DNA of 64,000 bases from Trematomus loennbergii (Eukaryota > Chordata > Actinopteri > Perciformes > Nototheniidae). A program made the translations under genes and the position numbers. Where the stretch lies: positions 19,518,001 through 19,582,000 of the forward strand of contig JAAOOA010000026.1 of assembly GCA_012861695.1 (NCBI GenBank), in the 5' to 3' direction. The notes below the pieces were generated by a model. The model was given only the letters and a program-made list of their open reading frames with translations. It made no database searches and was not told where the DNA came from. Shown piece by piece: positions 1-13,000 of the stretch (positions are counted from its first letter, which is position 1; each line of letters begins with the position of its first letter).

Positions 1-1005
1 AGTTTTTAGCAGATAATTGTATCATAATACATTTCAGCCCTGCACATTACATATTCATATACAACTCCTAACATGTTAATGAGATGCTAATCTTGCATAC
101 TTCTCAAAAAGTCATAAACATATTTGCCTCGCTAGTATGTTGTTTACCTACTCATCACATTCTCTTTGTTTGTTCCTGTGTGACACTAAATAACAATTAT
201 ATTGTAGTTACACTTCATGTAAAAAATGAAGAATAAAGCTAACCCTACAGTTCTATTTGTAAAGTACAGAGAAAAGACGACATTACATTTCCATCCCTGT
301 AAAACAGCGCGCTCCGTGTGCTTTAGCGGTCATAAACTCTCCCACTTACAACATCTCTCTGTGCTAATGTTCCTTTGTTGGCGTCGGTGCTGCTAACACA
401 TCACTTTCCGCGTTGACAGATTGCATCCGCAATTTGATGGAGCGCCACAAATCATGCGCTCCACTAATTTCATTAAACTAAATGTGCATCCTGTGTATCC
501 CGCCTCGGACCAATGCGAGACTAAATGAGAATAAATAACCCTCTCGTGATCTGAGGACTCGTCAAGCTTAATTGGGTTGGGGTTAATAAGGCTCATTCCT
601 TCATTGCTTCTTAGTTGATCTATTTGTTATTGTTATGATGATGGAAAGTGACAACCATGAAACAACGTTGGAGAAATAATAGGCAGGTTCCTCTTGTTGA
701 AGCATTCGTGCAGCAGGGGGAAGAACTTTATCCTGATATTAAAGACTGCATCCTGTGAACAACATTATGGTGGCTGCATTTTTACAGTGTAGCTTGGTGT
801 TGATTTTGATGTTGCTGCAGTTAACTTTAAGGTTGTGCTGGCCTTCAAACAAATCTTTACATGTCTGCTAAAAGCTTTGCCAGAAGTTTATAACATTTTA
901 TCAATACGATTTTTAACATGAAAAACTGAAACAGACGTTTTTGAAAGAGTGGCTTCACTTATATTTGTTCTTTTCACTTAACGTTTCTTTTTTATTTCTC
1001 TTTAG
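1..1005 (+). other. vav2 intron upstream of the first visible exon
   Basis: No exon or recognisable repeat is seen. The stretch 295-590 is less AT-rich than its surroundings, with repeated ATTA and GCGC words; it could be a conserved regulatory element, but only composition suggests that. Confidence 0.5.
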
Positions 1006-1074
1006 AACTACATGATCCCGTTGAAGCAAGTGTTCACCCCACAGGAAATGGAGGCTATCTTTGTCAATCTTGAG
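1006..1074 (+). CDS. vav2: vav2 exon a: start of DH domain
   Basis: Acceptor ctctttag and donor gtaaga flank 69 nt in phase 0. The peptide begins [17 protein letters not shown] and ends in FVNLE, the Vav2 DH helix that precedes the IKVH motif. It is the first vav2 exon I can see in the window. Confidence 0.92.
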
Positions 1075-4000
1075 GTAAGAAACCGCCGAAGCAGAACAAA
1101 GTGGTGTCTAAACAACACGCCTGGATGTGTCTCAAATTAAGTGAATAATTCAATATGTGTACAGATGGCTGAATGAATGGCAGGATGTGATGTATATATG
1201 TATATTAAGGGATAACGGTTTGCAAAATGCATGCTCTGATGTCACAGTTTAATGTTGCCACCGCAGTCGGGGAAACTAAATATTCACTCTTTTCTCATTT
1301 GTTTTGAAACGCTTGTCAGTGGCTCATTGGTTATTGCTGTACAACCTGGTCAATAATCAACTTACTACACAAAAAAACATTTAGTATTGTGAATTATCTT
1401 AAATTCGTAAAGGAACTTTAACAGAATTCAACCAGATGCTTGAATTGTTAAACAATCGGAAAAACTAATCACAAATGTTATCATTGTTAAATAAAGCCAG
1501 CAGTATCTTTCAACTACCTGTGTTTAGCGGATAACAATTGATGAACCAACAGCAGTTTAAAAAGAAAATTCTTAATTTAGCTTCGACACTTGCCAACACA
1601 TACATTGTAACTGCAAAAGGAACTTTAGTAGAGTGCAGTTCTTCACCCTAACAAAGATGAGTTGACTCGTAGCATTAGAAACAAAATAGCAGCAAATATT
1701 ACAAAAACACAAATGTATCCATCTCTTAACTTGAGTTACTCTACTGTATCAAAATGAATCAGGAAAGGAATTAATCTGCAGATGTCAAACTGTCAAACAC
1801 AACACAAGTCAAACTGTAGCCTGGAACAGACTCGCTAAGGTTTGTTTTAGACCACTGCCTGGCTGAGAGGAGTAGGAGTAAGCAGTCCAATCTGTATTAG
1901 AGAGTCCATAAAATAGGTTTTTCCAAAATTTTAAATCACAAGAGCATACAGTCATCCCAAAAAATATTAGGCTGATGTGTCCAGTGGTTTGTGAGATTAG
2001 CTGCAGACAGACAGACACACACACACACACACACACACACGCACGACCAACCACATTGTCTCCCCACAGGCTTACGTATGGCGAAGATAATTAGACTGCA
2101 TTGGACTAGGACGACTGCAATCATTTGAATCATAGGGCATACCAAGGCAATATGTAAAGAATGTGCTGCAGCCTGCTGAACCTTTAAGGATGAATACATG
2201 AATGCATACCTAATGTTTTTTAAAGTTTTTTTTAAGCTTCTTCTTGCCCCTGTTGAACATGACAGTCTATTTGAGAATTTCTTTTTTTTGTACTTTGTTA
2301 TAATTATTATTATAAGTAAAAACATATATATATATATATATATATATAAATATTATTATTATTGTTGTATGTTTTGTTTCTGACATGTTCAATAAATTGA
2401 CAAAATAATCAAATGTTCTGTACATCCTAGGCCATCTACAGTGTGTATATATCTATACGTAGAATTATTGTCTTGGTGGACTTAACCTCAAATTTTAGCT
2501 GATGGCATTGCTAACGATTGTTACTTTTACATGTGCTTTTAGGGGTTACAAAGACTTTAAAAAACTATATTAATGCAGTTTTTTCACCCTTAGAATGGGT
2601 AGATTCTAATATTATGTCTGTTGCTCACTCAGGATGTAATCAAAGTCCATTCCGCCCTCCTACGAGCCATAGACCTGAACATGTTGAGCGGAGGAAGCGG
2701 ACTGGGGAAGATCTTCCTCGAATTCAAAGAAAGGTAAGTGACCTGAAATGTGTCTGGTTTTAGACATGCAAAAGCTGTTCTTTTTTGGGTTCATTGTGTT
2801 GGGAGCAAGCGGCAAGAGGCTGCAACATGTTACGTATCATGTTGAGTATCCACAGATCTGTCGGGGGATTGCTGGGATTAGTGTTCAAAGAAGAAGTCGA
2901 TTAAAACAAAACACGTAGAGCTGAAAAGCTGAGGGAGCATGTAACCAATTGTTCCCCATTCAACCATAACAGCCAAAGTAAATCCACTCAAGACTGTCCC
3001 CTATCACAGTTATATTCCTTTACAGTGTTGTCTCCACTTTCACTGCCACATTATTAACCAAAGTTTTATGTTCCTCAAACGCATGACACAATCTCAAAAT
3101 GCATTAGGAGTAACTTGAACCGGGAAATCAACTGACTTCAAGTATTTGTTGAAATCAGGTTTTCAAGTGCAGCCACCTGCTTTATCTGCTCTGTATCAAG
3201 ATTGGAACAAATCATTTTCATTGGAAAGAAGTTTAAATTATACTGTACAAACTTTTGTATCTATTTATTTGGTATTATTAGTGGATTTTTTTCTGGAACA
3301 GCATTTGTATCCTCCATGCTCCACAAATACAAACCTTAAAAGAACAAACTCATACCACAATACTCTAAAATGGCAAATCAGCTTTATAAGTATAAGATTG
3401 TTCTTTGTTGAGCAGAATTGATCCAATCTATTTTAAAAGCCATCCACCCATGTGAAGGACACAGGTTCAAATCCGACATGTGACCATTTTCCGCGTGTCA
3501 TCCCCTTTGCATCCACCTTTCAGCTCTGTAGCTTCCATCAAGGCACTGCTTGTCCCCCCCCCCCCAAGCAAAAACAAGAAAAAGTATATACATGAAAAAA
3601 AGAAAATATTTGTGGGAGTAATTTAAAGTATTTCCCTCTTAAATCGTACATATTGCTCATAAAGTGGATGACAGGCATATAAAACACTTCCACTTTTAAA
3701 AAAAAGTTATATTAAAGGACTTTATTGGAGACACAAAAATGTTATAGGAAGGATATTTCTGTGCTGCGGAGATTAGAAAACTCAGGGAACCGTGTAAGCC
3801 GAGGTTTATTGGTGAACAGGGCTTTCTCTCAGATGGATCTTCATCTGGCCCAGCTGCTGAGCAGCGTGTGGATAATTTGCATCCCTGAGGGGAGCAGTGA
3901 TTTGCCTTCCTGCTGCTGCGAGTGAGGCTGCTTCATAGGTAATGGTAATGATGGTGATGATAGGCTCTGGCCCTGGGCATGATTCCACACACATCCATGG

Positions 4001-7000
4001 ATATGCCACTCTCCTCCAATGATACACCCATTACTGCAAGAGTGAGTCACACACTCCACTGCCTGTGTGTGTGTGTACCTGTTCTTGCATACATGTATTA
4101 CACTCCTTTTTCACATTTATCCTGATAACATACTTTTTCCCTCCTCTTTCCAAGCGGAAACAGGCAGTCGGCGTATTTCTCTGGTCGGCGTCAGTTTGCA
4201 TAGGTAATAGTCTCGTCCCAGGCCTCTACCCTTAAGCCTAGAGGGCCGTGTAACGCAGAGTTAGTGTGACACTACAGACTCCATTCCTACTAATCGACAG
4301 AGGCAGGCACATACTCTCTCCCTCTATCTTACACACGCATGCACACACTCCTTCTGCATCTCTTCCTTGTTGTAGCTCATCTGACTCCCTCATCTGATGG
4401 AGCTTTGGTTGGAAATATTCATTTGCACGCAATCCCAGATAAGGTCCAGTAAGCCAAAGGTCCCTGTAAAGGACTGGGCGGATGCCTCATACAAGCTTAA
4501 AGGATGCACATGAAGAGAGGGAAACTGGGGACATCCTGAAAGAGATTTAAGGAGAAATAGTAGTTTTTGCAATTACATCATCAACATTATTTATTTACTT
4601 TAGGGGTTTTTAGGCCTTTTTGTTATGGTCTTAATAAAAGCTAATCTGGCCCAACATCTTTTGTTTTTTAATACAGTACTTGCAAAATATTTCTACTATA
4701 ACTCCACTTTTTGACATGAAGTACATTGCACCTGAACCTTACACCCATATGGGATTATTGAACATCAAAACAAATGACCTGAATTTTCGGCAATAACCTC
4801 CCCCATTCTTCTGGGGAGACTTTCCACGAGATTTTGACACTGCTGGGGATTTGCCCCCATTCATCCAGAAGAGCATTTGTCATGTTGTGACTGATAAGGC
4901 GATGAGGCCTGGTTTACAGTTGGCGTTACAATCTATCCCAAAAGTGTTGGATCCATGTCTTCATCGACCCAGCTTTGTGCTTGGAGACAGTGCCATGATG
5001 AAAGAAGATGGGAAACAGATTATACTAAAATACCATTAATATTTATAGTAATTTGAACTAAAACCAAAGCTTTTAAAATAGCCCAAGACCAAATAAAGAC
5101 CTGTAGTCGATGGGGTTGTTTGGTAATGGATTCAACCTTCTATCTCTGACAGAAATATGTAACATTTACCTTCTATTCATTCACTGATGACATATCGCTC
5201 ATTGTTAATATTTACCTCCAGCGACATTCTCAGAAATGGGAAGCTGGGTTATTTTAAGAAGCACGGTTCATTAGATTTGCAGATTCTGTGCGTCACAGGC
5301 TTTGACTCTGCGTGTGATTGACATGTACGCCGGCCTCATTATGAGCCACCGCAGTGTCTTGTCCCTCCTTGGCGATAAGCAACAGTTACCAGGGGATTTG
5401 GACCTTCACAGCGCCGCTCTCATCAGGCATCTGGACGATTTTCCTGAGGACCTGGCTTGGCATAATTAACTCTGTTATCTATGCTTGTAAGTAGCTCTGA
5501 CCTTTACAACAATGTGCTTGTATCGCCTTCTTTCTCACGTTGGTGCGAAAGATGAAAAGCTTTTCGTTTTTTTTCTTTTTGCATTCAAACTGAATGCCAC
5601 GCCGAAAATGTCACGGGTTTATCTCGACTACTTCTCAATTCTTAAACATCCCAGCTGAATGGTAAAGTGCGCTCAGGAGCAGCTCTAGAAAACTAAATGG
5701 GCATCTGAGTGCCCTCTTGTTGATATCCTCATTTGCGACATTCCCCAACTCATTTCCGGAGTAATCTGGCTTCCTGATATCCCCGCTCTGCCTAATCATG
5801 GCTGCACTTTGAGCCTCTTTATCGGAGGTCTTTGCTTCATGTTCTCCTCCATTTGCTGTGTGCTGGATATGTTGAGTGGAGGTGAGGGGGTCCCAATGCC
5901 ATGCGTCAGAGAATATTAGGCTGCTCCACAGTCTGTCACTTCTGGTTTGTTGGAGATTGGCTCGGCTCGCAGGACTTTACAAGGGCGGGGGTTGAAGTTC
6001 CCAGGGCGCCGTTGCTCAAAATGGCATTTTCTGTGAAATAACATGCACCACAGCGTCCTTATTATGAAATAGACCTGCCAGCACAGCAGGGCCATATCAC
6101 TGCTGCTGATACAAGCAAGTTTTTTAATGCACCAGCAAACTCTCTAACCCAACGGGGAACTGTCTGAAACAACTATGCCGTTTAGAGGCTACTGGGCAAC
6201 TTCTGATTTTCCTCATACCTCATTTTCCTTTTTCAAATATAGACTTCTGCAGGTTTTATAATGTCATAAGAGAAAACTTGCCAATTTGGTCTACTTGGGG
6301 AAAAAGTCAAGGTACCCTGTGGATTATAGCTACTCCTTATGAACGGGTCCCAGTTGTGTTTGTGTGGTGCTAACAAAACTAGCAAAAGCACGAAAGAGGT
6401 AGGTAGAGATGCAAGCAAGTAAACATGATTATTGTTATTCAATTTCTAAAAAAACTTGCCCTTTGCAACTATTTTACGAGGAAGGAAAGTCATTCACACT
6501 TCTGTTGGACCAAATATATTATGATAAGTAACATTCTGAAAGACGGACAAACTATAGATCACTGGGAAAAGAGCGGTAAGAGTGGTGAGATAAATAAGTC
6601 TTTCTTATTAAGTCGACACTGATGAATACATACGAACACTATTAGGTAGCCTTCATAAACTATACTAAAGTCCTTTAAGAAGAACATTCCTTAACCTTTA
6701 TTTTGTTCTCCCTTATTTTCCTTTAATATTTCCCTTTCATGCCTGTAATATCTTCCATTACTTTAACTGCTATCATGGTTCCCACAGTCAAACCAGAAGC
6801 CTGAGTTCTTTGCATTGGTTTCCTGATAACGTACTGTGTGACGACGAGTGTCTCTTAAATATGACCTTGGATCTTCCCTACGCTTCACAGTCCACCCGCT
6901 GCCTTACAATTGATCAAGGCTCCCATTAATCTCAATCACTTTGTCGTCCTGGATGGACAGGAGCTGATGGGAGCTGTCTCTCTGTGTGTGGATCAAGTCT

Positions 7001-10000
7001 TAATCAGGAGCTTATTAGCCCAGGGCCAGTTTAACCAGGCTGGGAGCCCCGCTACAGGAGGGCTGTAGTCAGAGCTCAGCGGGGGCTCCAGGGACGCTCC
7101 AGGGATCATCACTGTGGATCTCTGTAGAGAAGACGATGATCAAGAGATGATGGGTCTTTCAAGAGGACGATTTTCTTTCATTGTTAAGAATTCCTCCTCT
7201 GGTGAAACATGCAATTGACACTCTTAACATTGACAATAAAGACATTCCTCACCTGCCATATTGTGTTTTTGTAGCAGTTGAGTTTAAGATGCAAACATTT
7301 AAAAACCTATATACGACTAGAATAGCACAATGCCGTTTCAAGTTGTGAAAAGCATTGCATATATCTGCCCTATGAGTCAGACCTGCTCCATAATAGAATG
7401 GGTTCTTCGTTGGCCCGTATTACACCCTCCTACCAAGTCTCATGAAACTAAGGCGTGTAGTTTTTCTGTAATATTGCTGACAAACAGAGAAACCAACAGC
7501 CAATTGTTTTTTTTTGTTCCTGTTCTACTATGCATCAATACATCAAATAATCACAGCAGCCCTTGATGTGGGTAGCCATAAATCAGTTATGCTTCTTTAA
7601 AAAAATATGGGTACTTCTCATTGAAATGTCAGTCTATTTACGTTTTGTTTTAATTAAACTTAAAATTCACCACATAAATGTAGCGGGAAGAGGATGAATT
7701 GATATGAAGTTGCTGCTTCATCAGAGCAGTTTGCAGTCCTCTTGTCTGCCACACAGATCTATCGGAGGCCTGATTAGACTTCAGGGTGCCAGCTCTCTGC
7801 ACCGCTCGAGACTCAGATTAAGAGACCGGAGTGCCAACTCCACCGGAGGGGGGGGTGTTGGGTTTAGCACTTCACCAGCCGTGCCAATGCCCTACTTTGA
7901 CTCAGCGAGTGAGCGGAGGAATGTGTGCCTCTTTGCAGTGGCATCCTCCAGGCAGGATGACTTTGAACTCCTTCCCAACTGAACCCACAGATCTGTGTCA
8001 GCGTCCCATTGTAGTATCTAATGAAAACAGCTCTCATTTCCTCACTGCTCCAAATTAAGAGATTTGGTTTTCCACCTCACACGCTGATAAGAGGAACTCT
8101 GCAAAGCAGCTGATATTAGACAACGCCTTGCATTAGCAATCTGAGATTACATCAAGAGGAGGCCGCCCCTCCAAATATTGCCCTGGGATCAGAATCTGGT
8201 CATTACTTATTCATGGTATTCACGTATACTCCTAATCACACTACATTTATTAACATATTCATTTAGCCTTTCCTCTACAGTGCCAAATGACTCTCAAGCT
8301 GACCTCTGAAATTGTGTTTATTCATCTTTAAATTAATGTGCCTTACATTGCCGAAAGGCTGATTGTGGACACCAATCAAATTTTCCTCTATGTTTTTACA
8401 AAGATATGATTTATATTCCAACCTTTTGAAAAGAGCCTCATTAGTCCGTATTAAGCCTCATTTGTAGATTTTTAGCCATATGCTCGGCTGGAGATGTTTT
8501 TATGAGCTGACGTGTCTTCATTAGTTCCCGTACTCGCAGAGAACAAGCTGAAAATATCTGAATCATAATCCCAGCAGTGGATTTCTCTTTACGGACATGA
8601 ATGTTTCATCTTTTGGAGCGTGAATATACGGTTGCAGAGGGGCCGCCTGGGAGTAAAAGTAGTTAACGGCTTAAAAATGTATTAATCAGCAAGCCAGAGA
8701 GACTGTGAACAATACTTTAAATTGTTGATAGTTAGATCATATTGCTTATACAACTGTCTGTACTTGTCCACCTTGGCAAACACATAAGGTAGTGCACAAT
8801 TCACCAGTTTTCTTCTTATTTCTGTGTGTTTTCAAATGTTCCTCTGTGGCAGGAGGTCTTTTTGGGTGTAGGTCTTGGTATGCTTTTATTTTGACACAAA
8901 AGAATACTCCAAAATACATAACAGTTGCTTTCAGAGAGAGCTTCAGGTCTTTAACCCAGTCCCTCCTGCTCAATTCATTTTGATGTAAACTAGAAAGCTG
9001 GATCCTAATTGGTCACTGTACATTTCTCATGTTTTTATCAATGCTGCCATTGCTTTTATATAACTCATGCCGTGTGATTAGGGAACTATGTTAAAAGCTC
9101 TCCACTAACAAAAACAACAAGTGTTCAGTCGATATACACAGTATACTATAAAAAAGTACTGCAAAAAAAAACAATGAAATCAGTGAGGATGTGGATGACG
9201 ACATTACAACATAGTTTCACTTGTATTTATAAAACTACATTATTTTTTCCTAAGATTATATTTATGAAATAAGAAGAAACCGATCATCATGGGGCGACTG
9301 TGGCTGCGAGGGAGTGCGGTCGTCTTTCAACCAGAAGGTTGTGGGTTCGATCCCAGCCCATGTAGTCAACATGTCGATGTATCCTTGGGCAAGATACTTA
9401 ACCCTGAGTTGCTCCCATGGCATGGCCAACGTGTGTGAATGTTAGGTCCTAGAGTAAGGTACACTGCTCTGTATCAATGGGTGTGAATGGGTGAATGACA
9501 CGTAGTATGTAAAGCGCTTTGAGGGGTCTTAAAGACTGGATAAAGCGCTATATAAGTACAGTCCATTTACCTTTAGAAGATTTATGAAAATATGTTTTTG
9601 GTGTGCCCACCTCACTGTCCAATCTTGTTTTGGAAACATAATGATTGACCAAATTGTGATTTCTGGCACATAATAAACAGCCCTGGGATAATGAACCTCT
9701 TTCATGCGTGACTTTTACCATTAGTTGTAGTGTTTCCTCCCTACGTCCCATGAAGGGCGATGAGATGTGACAGTACATTTAGATTAACAGTGCATTTAGA
9801 TTAACAGTGGTATTTAGATTAACGGCTGTTTTGACTTGTGTCCTTCCCCAGGTTGTTGATCTACGGTCTGTACTGTAGCCACATGGAGAACGCACAGAAG
9901 ACACTGGACGAGCAAATAGCGACACGGAGGACGTCAAGATTAAAGTGGAGGTAACGCCCTTCACCTGTGACATCCCACTGATTTAGTGCGTTGCTGTGAA

Positions 10001-13000
10001 AATAATATACATGTGTGAACACAGGCTTCTATTTCAGACTGAATACTGATTCATGAGCAGGTAGGATTCAGCACATCTTGCTAATGGACCTAAAACCTGG
10101 TTTAATGTGGAATGGGACAGGGGCTTAAATTACAAAATAACACTTTACAAAAAACCTTATAAGCCACAAGACCATGACAATAGAAATGTTCTTCCACCTC
10201 CAATATAATTATGTAGGTTATTTCCTTTTTTCTTTTTTAAACATTAGTTTCCTATATTCACTAAATGGCAAATACATCCTTTAATAAGGACAGTTAGGAA
10301 GTGTATGCAATTTATGCAACCATTTACATGTTTGCACTTTACAAATATCTACAGAAAACGACATCTCTTACGACATTAAGTATGAAATTCTAATTTGCTG
10401 TTGAATAAATGAACATTGAATAGTTAATGACATACATAAATGTATAAATGTGATCCAAATGTTCCGTGGTCATGCACAAATTGAAATAAAATCAGAGAGG
10501 CAAATAATCTCATTTGCAAATATGCCTTAAGGACTGTTTAATTCATAATATTCTGATGTACTGAACTCAACATAACCCCAGATGTATTGGCGAGTGTATT
10601 GTGGGCAGAGTGGTGGATTTGTGGTGAAGGCCTTCAAGATGTCTTGCTTAATACTCACCAATTCTTACATGGGAACAGTTGTATCACATGTATGGGTCTA
10701 TTGAAACTCCTTCTTTGTATAAAGTGATAATAGAAAAATCGCTAACACACACTTAGCATGTTTAGAGAAATTGCTTTAAGAGCTGTTGTCAAAAACTCTG
10801 AGATACACTCTCTCCAAATAGAAGATCTTTGTACCGGGATATATAAGCTTCTTTTTCCACAAAACCCTTATTTGTAGAGGGATAAGCTGTCCTTGTTGCT
10901 GCTTGGTGATAGAAAGTGAATAAAGAACCGCCTACACAAGCCACTGTGATGAAACCTCATAGTGTGACACATACAAAAGACAGTTTCTAACAGAGCCTGT
11001 GCAGAGTTTATAAAAACATATTCATTAGTCAGAGGAATTTCCCAGTCAGCATTCAGGCCTACTGCATCACAAAGCTTTTGTTTCCCCTCAGAATAATAAA
11101 CGGGGCTCGTTGTTGCTGATGGAATGCCGAATGAATGTGTGGAAGCGGTCACAGCAATACAACAAGACCCCATGAATTATTAAACAATGAATGAATGCGT
11201 GTTAGTAGGAAGGAAATGTGCTTTGTGGCCTTATGCAATGTGTAATAACTGCCCTGCTGCTTGTGTTGTTGTTCTTCCTCAGGAATGTACTATGAAAGTG
11301 CAGGAAGGGAAGTTCAAGCTGCAGGATCTGCTGGTGGTTCCCATGCAGAGGGTGCTGAAATACCACCTACTACTGAAGGTAGGAGGCATCTAAGAACTGA
11401 AACATGTATTTGGAATGGAAAATGCTTATTACTGTAAATGCCATCTTCTGAATATAAAACACTCAGCCCACGCTTGAAGCACAACATGTGTATTTGAAAG
11501 GTTTGAGGCTTGCTTCTTTGAATTATGAGACGAGGGGCCCCTGGTCATAAACACACGCCCTGACACCTTTCCTATATGTAGAAGAAAGACACACAGACTT
11601 TGTTGTGGCTTTGTCTCTTTTGTAGTTGTTTTGTATTGCGTTGAGTTTTGTGCCTGTTTTAGTTGTTTCTGTCCCCTTTCTAGTCATTGTATGCCTTTTT
11701 TAATTAATTTTGTAGTTGTTTAACGAAGTGACAAGTATTACAGGTTAAAAGCATAGGTCAGATGTCTCAAAGTGTACACATTAATTAATTATTTTTTCAT
11801 TTTGGCTATTACTTAATAACCAGTCTGAGTCTGTCTTTATTCCTTATATGAGCTTTAACTGGGGACCTTCCTGTCATTGTTTTCTTGACCTTTAGCTACG
11901 CCACACATTCTGTTTCTGTACTTCTATGTTGCCCTTTTGGAACATGCTGCATGCTTGCCTGTGTTCTTTATTTTATACTTTTCCTTTATGAATTATGTCC
12001 ATTATTGTGGTCCTGACGTATGGTAATTAGCATTTTGTGTATATGTTATGTAAATATTTAAATAATGTTAGTTTGTGGTTACCTACAATTTAAAATGATG
12101 ATTTAATCAATTTGATTTCCTAATGAATCATATAAAGTAATTAATTACATTAGATTCGATTTCTGCTTCTCAGGCAGTTTAGCTCGTGTCATAAACAGAT
12201 TCCCCTGGGTTACCTGGTAGCTATAATCATTATGTAGCCGTGCATCGATGCCCTAATATGAACATATATTTTAAGCCCAATGACTAGCCACACACATCCT
12301 CACCATTATTCCTCCCTGGAGCTCTCCTCCTGGCGATGAAACAAGACGGCCACTGTAATATCGCCCATGATTAATTGACTTTGCATCTCAATTATGGATG
12401 AGCATATGAGTTTATGAAGCGGTGCCTAATGGAGGCGAGCGTTGGCTTCAGGTGATTGTGGGGCTTCACGGAGAGCGACTTGTCTATTAGTCTGTATCGA
12501 ACCCCTGCAGGAGCCTCAGCCGGGCACTGAGGTCAAATCAAGCGCACTCTAATCCAATTAAACGCACCCCATTTCACTGCATCCAACCGCTTTGCAGTGA
12601 AACACCGCTGCACGCCCGGGGGCACGTCACACTGACACGTCCTGTTTATTTGTCCACTCATGCACGTCTTCAGTAGATGTTGTATAGATATCACCACGGC
12701 AGCGGTCCCTCTATCCGGTCATGGTGTGAACACTTGGCTCTTTTCATCTTTTATGTACTTTGGCTGCACTCTAAATAAAGTGAATTCAGCACAGTCATCT
12801 CAGAAGGGATTCTCCTCCAGCAGGGTTTGAATAGTTGATGAATTTGCAGTGTTTTTATGAACCTGTGTGAAAGCTGAGTTTATGGGCTGTGCTGTGAGTC
12901 GTCGGGGCGGTCTCGATTGAGGAAAAGTAACACCACGGTATTAAAAAGATCTGCTGAGTCGTTAGATCATTTATATACAATTAAAGTTAATTAAGGTGAA

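Larger units (their letters stand above)
2734..9851 (+). other. vav2 large intron between DH exons
   Basis: A 7.1-kb intron holding a SINE-like fragment (3430-3590), a Tc1-like remnant (4690-5010), a SINE-like unit (9291-9570) and a short tandem repeat (9774-9830). Blocks at 5240-5900, 6850-7150, 7690-8060 and 8400-8680 are mixed-composition, non-repetitive DNA without long reading frames that make sense, and are candidate regulatory sequence. Confidence 0.5.

Noticed and set aside
2324..2349. AT-rich runs as possible origin or attachment sites
   Set aside because: These are ordinary microsatellites of a vertebrate genome.
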